Assembly: GCA_003209955.1 (NCBI GenBank)
Contig: QCOD01000003.1
Span: forward strand, 1-64,000
Direction of reading: 5' to 3'
Length of the DNA: 64,000 nucleotides
Source: OCS116 cluster bacterium AG-430-B22
Lineage (GTDB): Bacteria > Pseudomonadota > Alphaproteobacteria > MED-G09
Positions 1 to 8,797 of this stretch are shown one piece after another. Both the position numbers and the translations under genes were made by a program. How positions within the stretch are numbered: position 1 is the first letter of the stretch; every line of letters begins with the position of its first letter. The notes under the pieces are model-generated. The model ran no database searches and was not told the DNA's origin. It saw only the letters and a list, made by a program, of their open reading frames with translations.

Positions 1-1031
1 CCACCAAGAATCTGTCTTGTTAAACCTATTCTTTTAAACCAATAATGAAGGCCCAATAAATCTGTAAATCCCATCCCGCCGTGAACTTGTGTTGCTGTTC
101 TTGCAATATCGTGTGCGACTTCAGATAAATGTGCTTTCGCATGGCAAGCTGTTAAATGAGATTCTTCTGGAATATCATTTTGTGCATAAGACGCATACCA
201 AACTAGTGATCTGCATGGTTCTAGGTCTGCAGCCATTTCTGCACACATGTGTTTTACCGCTTGAAAAGATCCAATAATTCTATTGAACTGTTTTCTTTCG
301 AGGGAATACTCAATAGCCTTATCTAACATATTTTGAGAGGCACCAAGCAAATCTGCAGATAAAACAACTCTTCCAGAATCAATAATTTTCTTAATCAATT
401 CTTTACCGCCATTAACTTTATGCGCTGTGCAAGAATGAAAAACAATTTCAGACATAACTCTTGTTGTATCTATTGTTGGAAGATTTGATATTTCTATTTT
501 TTCATTAGCTGTTTCAATAAGATAGAGCTCATCTTCAACAGCTGTGATGATAATGTCAGGGTTTTTTTCAGCATCAATTGCAAATATGCTTATGCCTGAA
601 ATCTTACCGTCATCAAGACTTAATCCATTATCCTCACGTTTACTTATAAACTCATTAATAGCTATACCTGAAGTAGAACTTCCATCGGCTATTTTTGGAA
701 GCCATTTCTCTGCTAATTCTTTATTATCCCCATTACTTAAGCACATTGGTGTCATTACAGAATTACCAACCCAAATTGCTGGCGCAGCAAATTTTCCAAT
801 TTGTTCTGAAATTAATGAGGCTTCAAGAATACCTAAACCAGATCCACCTAAATCCTCAGGCACTAACAATCCATTTAGACCCATACCTATAAACTCATTA
901 TTAATTTTATCACTAAATGTTATCTCACCTGATGCTTGTGATCTTAACTCATCAACACTGCAGGCTGATGAGAGCATTTTAGAAACACTATCAACTAATA
1001 ATTCTTGCTCTTCTGAAAGCGCAAATTCCAT
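1..1031 (-). CDS. Acyl-CoA dehydrogenase, small-subunit type (3' end off window)
   Basis: About 343 residues are visible on the minus strand, starting with MEFALSEEQELLVDSV; the C-terminus lies beyond the left edge. Visible family signs are LVPEDLGGSG in the N-terminal helical domain, ERKQFNRIIGSFQAVKH in the C-terminal helical domain, and QVHGGMGFT near the edge. Acyl-CoA dehydrogenases oxidise acyl-CoA to 2-enoyl-CoA using FAD and pass electrons to ETF. The ATG overlaps the TAA of the upstream acyl-CoA dehydrogenase by one base (TAATG), so the two are translationally coupled. The middle domain is divergent, with no clear SEPGSGSD motif, which suits the partner subunit of a heteromeric enzyme. 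Substrate unknown. Confidence 0.9.
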   Translation of the reverse strand, partial: MEFALSEEQELLVDSVSKMLSSACSVDELRSQASGEITFSDKINNEFIGMGLNGLLVPEDLGGSGLGILEASLISEQIGKFAAPAIWVGNSVMTPMCLSNGDNKELAEKWLPKIADGSSTSGIAINEFISKREDNGLSLDDGKISGISIFAIDAEKNPDIIITAVEDELYLIETANEKIEISNLPTIDTTRVMSEIVFHSCTAHKVNGGKELIKKIIDSGRVVLSADLLGASQNMLDKAIEYSLERKQFNRIIGSFQAVKHMCAEMAADLEPCRSLVWYASYAQNDIPEESHLTACHAKAHLSEVAHDIARTATQVHGGMGFTDLLGLHYWFKRIGLTRQILG

Positions 1032-2233
1032 TATTTTTTTCCTTCTTGCATAGGTTTTGGTTCCCTGGGCATCCCTAATCCAATTTCACTGATAATGTTT
1101 TTTTGAATTTGTGCAGTGCCTCCACCAATAATAAGACCCAAGTCAAACATATATCGCCACTGCCACCTACCTGAATCATGGTCATGGTTACTTTTTCCAT
1201 ATATTGTTCCTAATTCACCAAGAAGATCGATAGCAAATCCAGCTAAATCATGATTAAGCTGACATCCGTTTAATTTCACTATTAGTTTTGCCATTTTGGC
1301 GTCTAAACCTTTATGTGATGCTGTGAGAGATCTTAAACTATTAAAGGACATACTCATAACCCTTGCCTGTAAACGCATTAAGCGATCTAAATGTACAGGA
1401 TTATCAATTAACTTATCACCATTTATTGTCTCGCTTTCCATAAGATCAATTATTTCTTTTAATCTTGTTGATGCTTGATTTGGATCACCTAACATACCTC
1501 TTTCATGTGTCAAAGTTGCATTGGCAACAAACCAACCTTCACCTCTTTTTCCTACAATATTAGATTTTGGTACTCTCACATCTGTAAAAAAAACTTCATT
1601 GAATTCTGCATGCCCAGTCATTGTCATAAGTGGTCTAACATCTATGCCAGGGGTTTTCATATCTATTAAAATATATGAAATCCCTTTGTGTTTAGGCGCA
1701 TCAGGTTCTGTTCGAACTAAACAAAACATCATGTCTGAAAATTGCGCGCTAGAGGTCCAAATTTTTTGTCCATTTATAATAAAATCATCACCATCATCGA
1801 CAGCTTTAGTTTGGAGAGAGGCTAGATCAGAACCTGATCCAGGCTCTGAATAACCCTGACACCAAATAACTTCACCTTTGATTGTTTTTTCTATCCAAGA
1901 CTGTTTTTGATCTTCTGTTCCAAGTTCTAATAATGTTGGCACAAACATTGAAATACCCTGATTAGCCATGCCAAGAGGGATTTGAGCATTAGTAAACTCT
2001 TCTGCTATTATTCTTGATTTAAGCACATCCGGATTCGCTCCGTAACCACCATAATCTTTTGGAATTGTTCGGGCTGCATAACCATTTTTAATAAGCTTAT
2101 CTTGCCAATCTAATTCATTTTTATTTGGCCTAGCTGGATTTCTCGCTTTTCCAGCCATATCTATATTATCTTTTAAAAATAATTTAACTTCTTTTCTAAA
2201 TTCTATGTATTCTGGGCTTGGTTTGAGATCCAT
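1031..2233 (-). CDS. Acyl-CoA dehydrogenase, full-length subunit
   Basis: A 400-residue flavoprotein of the acyl-CoA dehydrogenase family, oxidising an acyl-CoA at C2-C3. It carries YSEPGSGSDLASL and GQKIWTSSAQFSD in the middle FAD-binding domain and GGGTAQIQKNIISE near the C-terminus. At the position where medium-chain enzymes have the catalytic Glu (YEGT) it has Gly, so the base must sit elsewhere, as in long-chain and steroid-type members. The chosen ATG at 2233 has GGAG six bases upstream; a TTG 12 bases earlier is open but lies on the Shine-Dalgarno itself. It is first in a pair with the coupled gene downstream, an arrangement known for alpha2beta2 acyl-CoA dehydrogenases. Confidence 0.93.
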   Translation of the reverse strand: MDLKPSPEYIEFRKEVKLFLKDNIDMAGKARNPARPNKNELDWQDKLIKNGYAARTIPKDYGGYGANPDVLKSRIIAEEFTNAQIPLGMANQGISMFVPTLLELGTEDQKQSWIEKTIKGEVIWCQGYSEPGSGSDLASLQTKAVDDGDDFIINGQKIWTSSAQFSDMMFCLVRTEPDAPKHKGISYILIDMKTPGIDVRPLMTMTGHAEFNEVFFTDVRVPKSNIVGKRGEGWFVANATLTHERGMLGDPNQASTRLKEIIDLMESETINGDKLIDNPVHLDRLMRLQARVMSMSFNSLRSLTASHKGLDAKMAKLIVKLNGCQLNHDLAGFAIDLLGELGTIYGKSNHDHDSGRWQWRYMFDLGLIIGGGTAQIQKNIISEIGLGMPREPKPMQEGKK

Positions 2234-2334
2234 TAATTTCTCCAAATATTAAATTAATCAAATTTCCATGATCATATTGTATTTTTGACTATTATTACTA
2301 TATATATAAAGTTCCAAAAAAAAAGGATTTGGTA

Positions 2335-2898
2335 GTGAAAAATTATTTACACAAATTAGTTTTCGTTTTTATTGTATTTTTCTTATTATTCAACTCAACG
2401 GAGGGTAAAGCGATGGAAGATAACGCTTTTTCATTTAATTTTGAATCAATAGAAGGCAATCCTATGCCTCTTAGTGAATATCAAGGTAAGGCTCTATTGG
2501 TTGTCAACACCGCTTCTCAATGTGGTTTTACACCACAATATGAAGGCCTCCAAAATGTATGGGAAGAGTATAAGGATAAAGGTTTAATGGTTATTGGCGT
2601 ACCTTCAAACAATTTTGGTTCACAAGAACCAGGTCAAGAAGGTGAAGTTAAAGAATTTTGTGAAACTACATTTGGAATAAATTTTCCTATGACAACAAAA
2701 GAGGATGTTAAAGGTGAAAATGCTCATCCTTTTTATAAATGGCTTAAATCTGAATATGGTAAAACTCCGAAATGGAATTTCCATAAATATTTAATTACTC
2801 CAGATGGGACGCTTGCTAATTCTTTTCTATCATTAACTAAACCTCAATCAAATAAAGTTAAAAAGGCGATAGAAAATGTTTTACCAAAAAACAGTTAA
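2335..2898 (+). CDS. Glutathione peroxidase family protein, exported or membrane-anchored
   Basis: A thiol peroxidase of 187 residues that would reduce hydroperoxides. The active-site stretch NTASQCGFTPQYEGL has Cys (about residue 63) where animal enzymes use selenocysteine; Gln in SNNFGSQEPG and Trp-Asn in PKWNFHKYLI complete the usual tetrad. Residues 7-20 form a hydrophobic segment, so the protein is probably periplasmic, unusual for a family that is mostly cytoplasmic. GTG at 2335 is preferred over TTG at 2329 because AGGA lies seven bases upstream of the GTG and only one from the TTG. Its last 23 bases overlap the next gene, suggesting co-expression with a periplasmic copper chaperone. 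Confidence 0.92.
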   Translation: MKNYLHKLVFVFIVFFLLFNSTEGKAMEDNAFSFNFESIEGNPMPLSEYQGKALLVVNTASQCGFTPQYEGLQNVWEEYKDKGLMVIGVPSNNFGSQEPGQEGEVKEFCETTFGINFPMTTKEDVKGENAHPFYKWLKSEYGKTPKWNFHKYLITPDGTLANSFLSLTKPQSNKVKKAIENVLPKNS

Positions 2899-3337
2899 AT
2901 ATTTTTTAATTTTTTCTTTTTTTAGCCTCCTGTTTTTTTCAAGTAATCTTAATGCTGAAATCTCTGTAGAGAATGAATGGGCGCGTGTAACTCCAAGTGG
3001 AACTGGCTCTGTTTATATGGAAATTAAGAATAATGGTAATAGTGATGATAAACTATTATCAGCCTCTTCAGATAAAGCTGGTATGGTTATGATACATAGA
3101 TCAATAAGAGAAGGTGATATCTCTAAAATGATACATATTCATGATGGTATTACTATTCCTGGTAATAGTTCAGTTAGCCTTAAGCCAGGCGATTATCATT
3201 TAATGTTAATGAATTTAGATAAGAATTTGCCACTTGGTGATAAAATTTCCATTATTCTTAATTTTGAAAAAAATAACTCCTTAGAAATTAATCCTGTTGC
3301 AAAATTGAGACCACCAAAAATGCACGCACACAAATAA
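2876..3337 (+). CDS. PCuAC (DUF461) family periplasmic copper chaperone
   Basis: A 153-residue secreted protein: hydrophobic signal segment at residues 8-25 ending near LNA, then a small beta domain. The pattern of this family, H(M)x10Mx21HxM, is represented by MVMIH, the Met/His around ISKMIHIH, and LKPGDYHLMLMN; MHAHK at the C-terminus adds further possible metal ligands. PCuAC proteins bind Cu(I) and help assemble the CuA centre of cytochrome oxidase. ATG at 2876 has AAGG nine bases upstream and lies within the end of the peroxidase gene. No ScoI/SenC partner is visible in the window. Confidence 0.88.
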   Translation: MFYQKTVKYFLIFSFFSLLFFSSNLNAEISVENEWARVTPSGTGSVYMEIKNNGNSDDKLLSASSDKAGMVMIHRSIREGDISKMIHIHDGITIPGNSSVSLKPGDYHLMLMNLDKNLPLGDKISIILNFEKNNSLEINPVAKLRPPKMHAHK

Positions 3338-3338
3338 A

Positions 3339-3369
3339 AAGGCTACACACCATATTGATGCATAGCCTT
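3339..3369. terminator. Bidirectional terminator between convergent genes
   Basis: Perfect 7-base arms (AAGGCTA at 3339-3345 and TAGCCTT at 3363-3369) around a 17-base loop, between the copper chaperone gene and the convergent aldehyde dehydrogenase gene. The U-tract is best on the minus strand (CCTTTTTATTTG), so it chiefly ends the aldehyde dehydrogenase message. Confidence 0.6.
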
Positions 3370-3390
3370 AGTTTATTACTGAATATTGGT

Positions 3391-4821
3391 TTAAGCGGCA
3401 GTAAAGCCCAGAATAGCTTTAATTTCTAAAAACTCTTCGAAACCAAAGTCACCCCATTCTCGACCATTACCGGATTGTTTAAAACCTCCAAACGGCGCAG
3501 AGAAATCAGGTCCAGATCCGTTTACATGAACATTACCGGATCTAATTCTTTTAGCTACACCTTGTGCTCTTTCTTGACTGCCTGAAACATAACCAGAAAG
3601 TCCATATACAGTGTCATTGGCAATTGCTATGGCCTCTTCATCATCTTTATATGGAAGGATTGATAAAACAGGACCAAATATTTCTTCTTGAGCTATTGTC
3701 ATGTCATTTTTAACATCGGCAAAAACAGTAGGTTTAACGAAATAGCCCGCATTTAGACCTTCAGGTTTACCTGGTCCTCCAGCAACTAATGTGGCGCCTT
3801 CCTCAATACCTTTTTCAATTAAGGCTTGTATTTTATCATATTGTAATTCACTCACCACAGGTCCTATTCCTCCGGCTGCAACTTCAGCTGGATTCCCAAC
3901 AATAGTATTTTCAGCAGTTTCTTTGGCAATTGCTATAGCTTCATCTTGCCTATCGGCAGGAACTAACATTCTCGTTGGTGCATTACATGACTGACCAGAA
4001 TTCATGAAGCAGCTAGTGACACCTCCTGCAATAGCAGAATCAAAATCTGCATCATCAAGAATAATATTAGCTGATTTACCGCCTAATTCCTGTGCAACTC
4101 GTTTAACAGTATCAGCAGATGCTTTTGCAACAGCTATTCCTGCTCTAGTCGAACCTGTAAAGCTCATCATATCAATGTCTTTGTGAGAAGACATTGCCTC
4201 ACCAACAGTTGGTCCATCACCATTAACTAAATTAAATACTCCTGCTGGAACACCTGCTTCATCTAAAATTTCTGCGAATAATATTGCGTTCAATGGCGCA
4301 ATTTCAGATGGCTTTAAAACCATTGTACAACCAGCAGCTAGAGCTGGTGCAACCTTACAAGTAATTTGATTAATAGGCCAATTCCAAGGAGTAATAAAAC
4401 CGCAAACACCTACAGCCTCTTTTCTGATTCTTGTATTCCCTCTATCTTCTTCAAATTCATAATTTTTAAGTATCTCAAGAAATGTACCTAAATGACCTGC
4501 GCCAGTTGCTGCTTGAGCAGCTTTTGACAGCCAAAGAGGTGCTCCCATTTCAGAAGAAATAGTTTCAGCAATTTCATCATAGCGTGATTGGTAAACCTCT
4601 AAAATTTTACCAATTAGTGCTATTCTTTCTTCCTTACTTGTTTGAGAGAAACTATCAAATGCATTTTTAGCTGCCGAAACAGCATTATTTAAATCCTCCT
4701 CATTACCAAGAGCAATTTTACCAATTGACTCTTCTGTAGCTGGATTAATAACATCAAAATGCTGAGGATTTACAGGATCAACCCACTCCCCATTAATATA
4801 AAACTTTAGACATTCTTTCAT
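3391..4821 (-). CDS. NAD(P)+-dependent aldehyde dehydrogenase
   Basis: A 476-residue member of the aldehyde dehydrogenase superfamily, oxidising an aldehyde to the acid. Motifs in order: GFITPWNWPINQ (oxyanion Asn), FTGSTRAG (NAD-binding), ELGGKSANIILDDAD (general-base Glu), NSGQSCNAPTRM (nucleophile Cys), EEIFGPVLS and PFGGFKQSGNGRE. The ATG at 4821 has a strong CAGGAGGACAAA Shine-Dalgarno; the longer open frame to 4878 has none and is rejected. The gene is divergent from a carotenoid oxygenase/TonB-receptor pair. Carotenoid-cleavage-type enzymes release aldehydes, so this enzyme may act on their products; that link is inferred from position only. Confidence 0.95.
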   Translation of the reverse strand: MKECLKFYINGEWVDPVNPQHFDVINPATEESIGKIALGNEEDLNNAVSAAKNAFDSFSQTSKEERIALIGKILEVYQSRYDEIAETISSEMGAPLWLSKAAQAATGAGHLGTFLEILKNYEFEEDRGNTRIRKEAVGVCGFITPWNWPINQITCKVAPALAAGCTMVLKPSEIAPLNAILFAEILDEAGVPAGVFNLVNGDGPTVGEAMSSHKDIDMMSFTGSTRAGIAVAKASADTVKRVAQELGGKSANIILDDADFDSAIAGGVTSCFMNSGQSCNAPTRMLVPADRQDEAIAIAKETAENTIVGNPAEVAAGGIGPVVSELQYDKIQALIEKGIEEGATLVAGGPGKPEGLNAGYFVKPTVFADVKNDMTIAQEEIFGPVLSILPYKDDEEAIAIANDTVYGLSGYVSGSQERAQGVAKRIRSGNVHVNGSGPDFSAPFGGFKQSGNGREWGDFGFEEFLEIKAILGFTAA

Positions 4822-4882
4822 TTTGTCCTCCTGAAAAAAACTTAAATATATTACAGCATAATTAGAATTTACGAACAATCTC

Positions 4883-4920
4883 TTTTACAAATATTTAATA
4901 ATTATTTATAGTTTGTAAAA
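4883..4920. promoter_or_regulatory. Inverted repeat, candidate operator between divergent genes
   Basis: Perfect 9-base arms TTTTACAAA (4883-4891) and TTTGTAAAA (4912-4920) with a 20-base AT-rich spacer whose centre (TAATAATTA) is also partly symmetrical. The repeat covers the predicted promoter of the downstream carotenoid oxygenase gene, so a dimeric repressor here could control both divergent units. No regulator gene lies nearby. Confidence 0.45.
4884..4912 (+). promoter_or_regulatory. Candidate sigma-70 promoter for carotenoid oxygenase operon
   Basis: TTTACA (4884-4889), a 17-base spacer and TATAGT (4907-4912), giving a transcription start near 4919, about 20 bases before the ATG at 4940. 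The boxes are embedded in the inverted repeat of this intergenic region. Confidence 0.45.
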
Positions 4921-4939
4921 TTAGATTTGAGGAAAAACA

Positions 4940-6349
4940 ATGGCTAAACCATATCCAAAAGAAGATCATTTGATTGGCAATTTTGCTCCGATAAGAATGG
5001 AGAGCAATATTAATGATGTTATAATAGAAGGTGAAATTCCTAAAGAAATTAACGGAACTTACTATAGAAATGGACCAGATCCAAAATTTCCTCCTAGAGG
5101 TGATAGTTCGCATTGGTTTGGTGGGGATGGAATGATTCACGCCTTCCATATTAATGATGGAAAAGTATCCTATCTGAATAGATGGATGAAGACCGTAAAG
5201 TGGAAAAAAGAGCACGAAGAACAAAAAGCTCTTTGGTCTAGCGGTATGGATGTAATGAACAATGATCCTTCAGTATCTAATATTGAAACAGATGGCTTAG
5301 CAAATACAGCTATTGTTTCGCATGCTGGTAAAATTTTTGCTTTAGAGGAAGCTCATGCACCATTTGAATTTGATGAAATGACGCTTGAGTCAAAAGGTTC
5401 TCATACTTTCGATAATAAGCTTCAAGGGCCTGTGACTGCCCATCCTAAAATTGATCCTGTAACTGGAGAATTATTATTTTTTGGTTATATGGCGGATGGT
5501 TTTTTCACAGATACTATTAGATATACTGCTGTTTCTAAGAAAGGAAAAATTACAAAGTCTGAATTAATTAAAGCTCCATTTCCTTCAATGGTTCATGATT
5601 TTTTTGCTACACAAAAATATATTGTCTTCCCTGTGTTTCCTTTAACTGGTGATTTTGAAAGAGCACTAAATGGTAAACCAGCTTTTGCTTGGGAACCCGA
5701 AAAAGGAACTCATGTATGTATTTTACCTAGAGATGGTTCAGCTGAAGATGCTAAATGGATAGAATGCGACCCATCATTTGTTTTTCATTATATGAATGCA
5801 TATGATGAAAATGGTTCAATTAAATGTGATTTGATGGAATTTGGAGTTCCGCCTCTATTTCCATATGCGGATGGAAGCATGCCTGAACAAAAAGATGCTG
5901 AAGCAAGACATGTAAGATGGCAAATAGACCTAAATAAAGGAAAAATTGATAAGACAATAATGGATGATCTTACAGGTGAATTTCCAAGAATAGATGATAG
6001 ATTTGCATTACAAAAACACTCTCATGGTTATTACGCTGGAAATATTGGTAAACATCCTAAAGGTATGTCTTTGAACACAATCGTTCACTACAATTTCTTA
6101 ACTGAAGAAAGAGAACATTATTCAACGAAAGATGGTGGAGCGGTTGGTGAACCGGTTTTTATTCCAAAATCTAATAATAGTAATGATGGTGAAGGTTGGC
6201 TAGTTGCAACGGAATATAATGCCAACGAGAATAGATCAAATCTTATTATTCTTGATGCTATGAATGTTGCTGATGGTCCAGTTGCGGTCGCACAATTACC
6301 TCATAGAGTTCCATATGGTTTTCATGGGTGGTTTGAAAATAGAGCATAA
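4940..6349 (+). CDS. Carotenoid oxygenase / lignostilbene dioxygenase family protein
   Basis: A 469-residue member of the RPE65/carotenoid cleavage oxygenase family, non-haem Fe(II) enzymes that split a C=C bond with O2 into two carbonyl products. The four iron-binding His are placed at about residues 168 (VTAHPK), 219 (SMVHDF), 283 (FHYMNAY) and 462 (HGWFENRA), in seven-bladed propeller spacing. The N-terminal GTYYRNGPDPKF and WFGGDGMIHAF are family signatures. There is no signal peptide. GAGG lies eight to eleven bases before the ATG. Three bases separate it from a TonB-receptor gene. Whether the substrate is a carotenoid, apocarotenoid or stilbene-type aromatic dimer cannot be told. Confidence 0.94.
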   Translation: MAKPYPKEDHLIGNFAPIRMESNINDVIIEGEIPKEINGTYYRNGPDPKFPPRGDSSHWFGGDGMIHAFHINDGKVSYLNRWMKTVKWKKEHEEQKALWSSGMDVMNNDPSVSNIETDGLANTAIVSHAGKIFALEEAHAPFEFDEMTLESKGSHTFDNKLQGPVTAHPKIDPVTGELLFFGYMADGFFTDTIRYTAVSKKGKITKSELIKAPFPSMVHDFFATQKYIVFPVFPLTGDFERALNGKPAFAWEPEKGTHVCILPRDGSAEDAKWIECDPSFVFHYMNAYDENGSIKCDLMEFGVPPLFPYADGSMPEQKDAEARHVRWQIDLNKGKIDKTIMDDLTGEFPRIDDRFALQKHSHGYYAGNIGKHPKGMSLNTIVHYNFLTEEREHYSTKDGGAVGEPVFIPKSNNSNDGEGWLVATEYNANENRSNLIILDAMNVADGPVAVAQLPHRVPYGFHGWFENRA

Positions 6350-6352
6350 TAA

Positions 6353-8446
6353 ATGCTTAATAGATCATTATTATTTTCCATAGCTTTATTGCTATCAGTA
6401 GATGCTGGCAATTATTTAAATGCGAATGAAAATAATAAAATAATTTATGAAAAAGACTATTTTAATCAATTTAATATTACAAACATAAATGATGCTCTTA
6501 AAAGAATACCTGGCGTAGAAAATATAGGCTCGCGTAATTCGCAAAGTTATGAACCAGGTAGTAATAAAAAGAGAGGTTTTGGTTCATCAGGAACTCAAAT
6601 ATTAATTAACGGAGAAAGGCAATCTTCAAAAAGTAATAGTATTATAAAAACTCTAGAAAGAATAAATGCTGACTCATTAATTAGAATAGAGGTTATAAGA
6701 GGCTCAGAGGCAGGACTCGATGTTCGTTCAGATGGAGTAATTGTCAATATCGTTGTGGATGATTCCTTATCTAAAAGTTCTGGAACATGGAGCGCTGCTC
6801 TTGGATATTTAACCTCTGGTGATAGTAATTGGAGAGGAACTGGATCCTGGGCAACTAAAATAAAAAATACAAATTTTGTTTTAGGATTGGAGAGAATTGG
6901 TGACTTAAATAGCAGAACATATAATGAATTTACTGTCGATCAAGCAGAATCACTACTTTATTATAGATTACGTGAAACAATTGAATATAGGTCAAGCAAT
7001 AGAGTAAACGTGGATTTAAATTCAAAGATTAATGATAAAAATACTTTAAGAATAAATGCTTTACTTTGGTTTGATGGGAAAGAAAATGAACCGCAAATTC
7101 AAGAATATTTTTTACCAACCGATACTGAAAACAAGGCGTTTTATAAAAAAATTAATTGGGATAGACAAGAAGATAATGATGGATGGGAGTTTGGGGGTGA
7201 CTGGGAACATCAAATTAATAAAAATAATTCATTTAAATTAAGAGTTGTTCTAACAGAGGAGAATGAAGATCAAACTGATATTTCATTTTTAGATGATACT
7301 GTAAATTTTTATAATAATAGTTCTGAAACAAATAATAGAAAACAAAATGAAAGAATAATAAGATTAAGCTTTAACAAACTTATTGGTGAAAGTAGTTCTC
7401 TCGAATACGGAGTAGAAAGTGCTTACAATAAACTAGATAGAATTTTTAATCTTATATACTTTGATAGTGATGAGAAACAAACTAATGCAGGTTTGATCAA
7501 TACATCTGGAAAAGTTGAAGAAGATAGGTATGAGGGATTTGTATCCTACAATCTTCCCTTATCAAAAAAAATTAGATTGGAATTAGCTTTGAATTATGAA
7601 TGGTCAGAAATAAGTCAAACTGGTGATGTAAATTTATCAAGAGAATTTGAATACTGGAAACCAAGAATAGATCTTAAATGGGATTATAAAAAGAATAGAC
7701 AGATCAGATTAAATATTGAAAGAAATGTTGGTCAAATTAATTTTGATAATTTTATCTCCAGTTATGATCAATTTGAAGAATCTATTAGAGCAGGTAATCC
7801 TGATTTAAGACCTGAAACAACCTGGAAATTAAAACTAGAGCACGAATGGAGACTTCCGAATGATGGAGGAGTTATAACATTAAAAGGATCGGCAAGGGAT
7901 ATAGATGGCCCAGTAGATAGATTACCAATAGATGGTTATGCTGGTATAGGAAATTTAGGCTCAGGCAAGAGAACCAAAGCAACAATAGATGGTAGTGTCA
8001 GAATAAATAAAATTCTTGAAGGAGGGGTTTTTAGGTTCTCAGGCTATCTTCAAAGCACTAAAGTTACTGATCCTGTTACAAATATTAAAAGAGATTTTTC
8101 ATGGTATAAAAGGTGGGAAACAATGATTAGTTTAAGACAAGATGTTCCTGGGGGTAAATATAGCTGGGGTATGACCTATAGATATCAATCGCAATTTAAC
8201 ATTTATGACCCTTATTTGTGGGGAAGATTTGCAGAAGACCCAACTTTAGGATTTGGTTTTACCGCTAAGATTAATCCAAAATTAAATTTAAACTTTATGA
8301 TAAAAAAGATTTTAGATACAAATATTGGTTTCGGAAGAAAATTAATTTACAATGGCTTTAAGTCTAATAACGATCTTCTTATTCGAGAAAATTTTGATGT
8401 AAACGAGCATAATTTTTTTAAGATTGAACTTGAGGGAACTTTTTAA
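6353..8446 (+). CDS. TonB-dependent outer-membrane receptor
   Basis: A 697-residue protein with an N-terminal signal segment (residues 1-23), a plug domain (INDALKRIPGVEN, TQILINGERQSS, RIEVIRGSEAGLDV) and a long beta-barrel rich in alternating aromatic and charged strands, ending in the usual C-terminal Phe (LEGTF). It would import a large or scarce ligand using TonB energy. It follows the carotenoid oxygenase gene by three bases, so the two are almost certainly one transcript, suggesting it takes up the oxygenase substrate. The plug has no clear TonB box resembling that of the other two receptors here. The gene ends one base from a convergent gene. Confidence 0.88.
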   Translation: MLNRSLLFSIALLLSVDAGNYLNANENNKIIYEKDYFNQFNITNINDALKRIPGVENIGSRNSQSYEPGSNKKRGFGSSGTQILINGERQSSKSNSIIKTLERINADSLIRIEVIRGSEAGLDVRSDGVIVNIVVDDSLSKSSGTWSAALGYLTSGDSNWRGTGSWATKIKNTNFVLGLERIGDLNSRTYNEFTVDQAESLLYYRLRETIEYRSSNRVNVDLNSKINDKNTLRINALLWFDGKENEPQIQEYFLPTDTENKAFYKKINWDRQEDNDGWEFGGDWEHQINKNNSFKLRVVLTEENEDQTDISFLDDTVNFYNNSSETNNRKQNERIIRLSFNKLIGESSSLEYGVESAYNKLDRIFNLIYFDSDEKQTNAGLINTSGKVEEDRYEGFVSYNLPLSKKIRLELALNYEWSEISQTGDVNLSREFEYWKPRIDLKWDYKKNRQIRLNIERNVGQINFDNFISSYDQFEESIRAGNPDLRPETTWKLKLEHEWRLPNDGGVITLKGSARDIDGPVDRLPIDGYAGIGNLGSGKRTKATIDGSVRINKILEGGVFRFSGYLQSTKVTDPVTNIKRDFSWYKRWETMISLRQDVPGGKYSWGMTYRYQSQFNIYDPYLWGRFAEDPTLGFGFTAKINPKLNLNFMIKKILDTNIGFGRKLIYNGFKSNNDLLIRENFDVNEHNFFKIELEGTF

Positions 8447-8447
8447 T

Positions 8448-8759
8448 TTAAACAGCGTGACCTGAGTGATCCATATCATCATCATATTTAACTTCTTTGT
8501 TTAATCTTTTATCCATGATTGAAATAACAAGACAAAGAAACATTAATAAGATACCTAAAAAATAAGGATAATCTGGGCTTATATCAAATAACTTCATTCC
8601 AGTTAATGGATTAACAACAAAGCCAGCTGCATAAGCACTTACAAGGATACCTGCAGCAGCTCCTTGTTCACCTTTATCAACTCCAAGTGATACGCCTGTA
8701 AATAAGCCTGGACCCATTAATGCACCTCCTATTCCGTAAAAGGCTAAAGCAAAACTCAT
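8448..8759 (-). pseudogene. C-terminal part of frameshifted MFS transporter
   Basis: Encodes the last two to three transmembrane helices of a major facilitator transporter (GALMGPGLFTGVSLG, FVVNPLTGMKLFD, then a hydrophobic helix and a charged tail). The same frame stays open upstream to about 8811 (reading ALVAFIFSTNLYY just before the internal ATG), where it meets the N-terminal part in another frame. I read it as the end of the gene at 8798-9706, not as an independent gene; there is no Shine-Dalgarno before the ATG at 8759. Confidence 0.8.
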
Positions 8760-8797
8760 ATAATAAAGATTGGTAGAAAAAATAAATGCTACTAGGG

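Noticed and set aside
544..1053. Open frame of 169 codons on the plus strand
   Set aside because: Antisense shadow of the acyl-CoA dehydrogenase gene; no Shine-Dalgarno and no family features.
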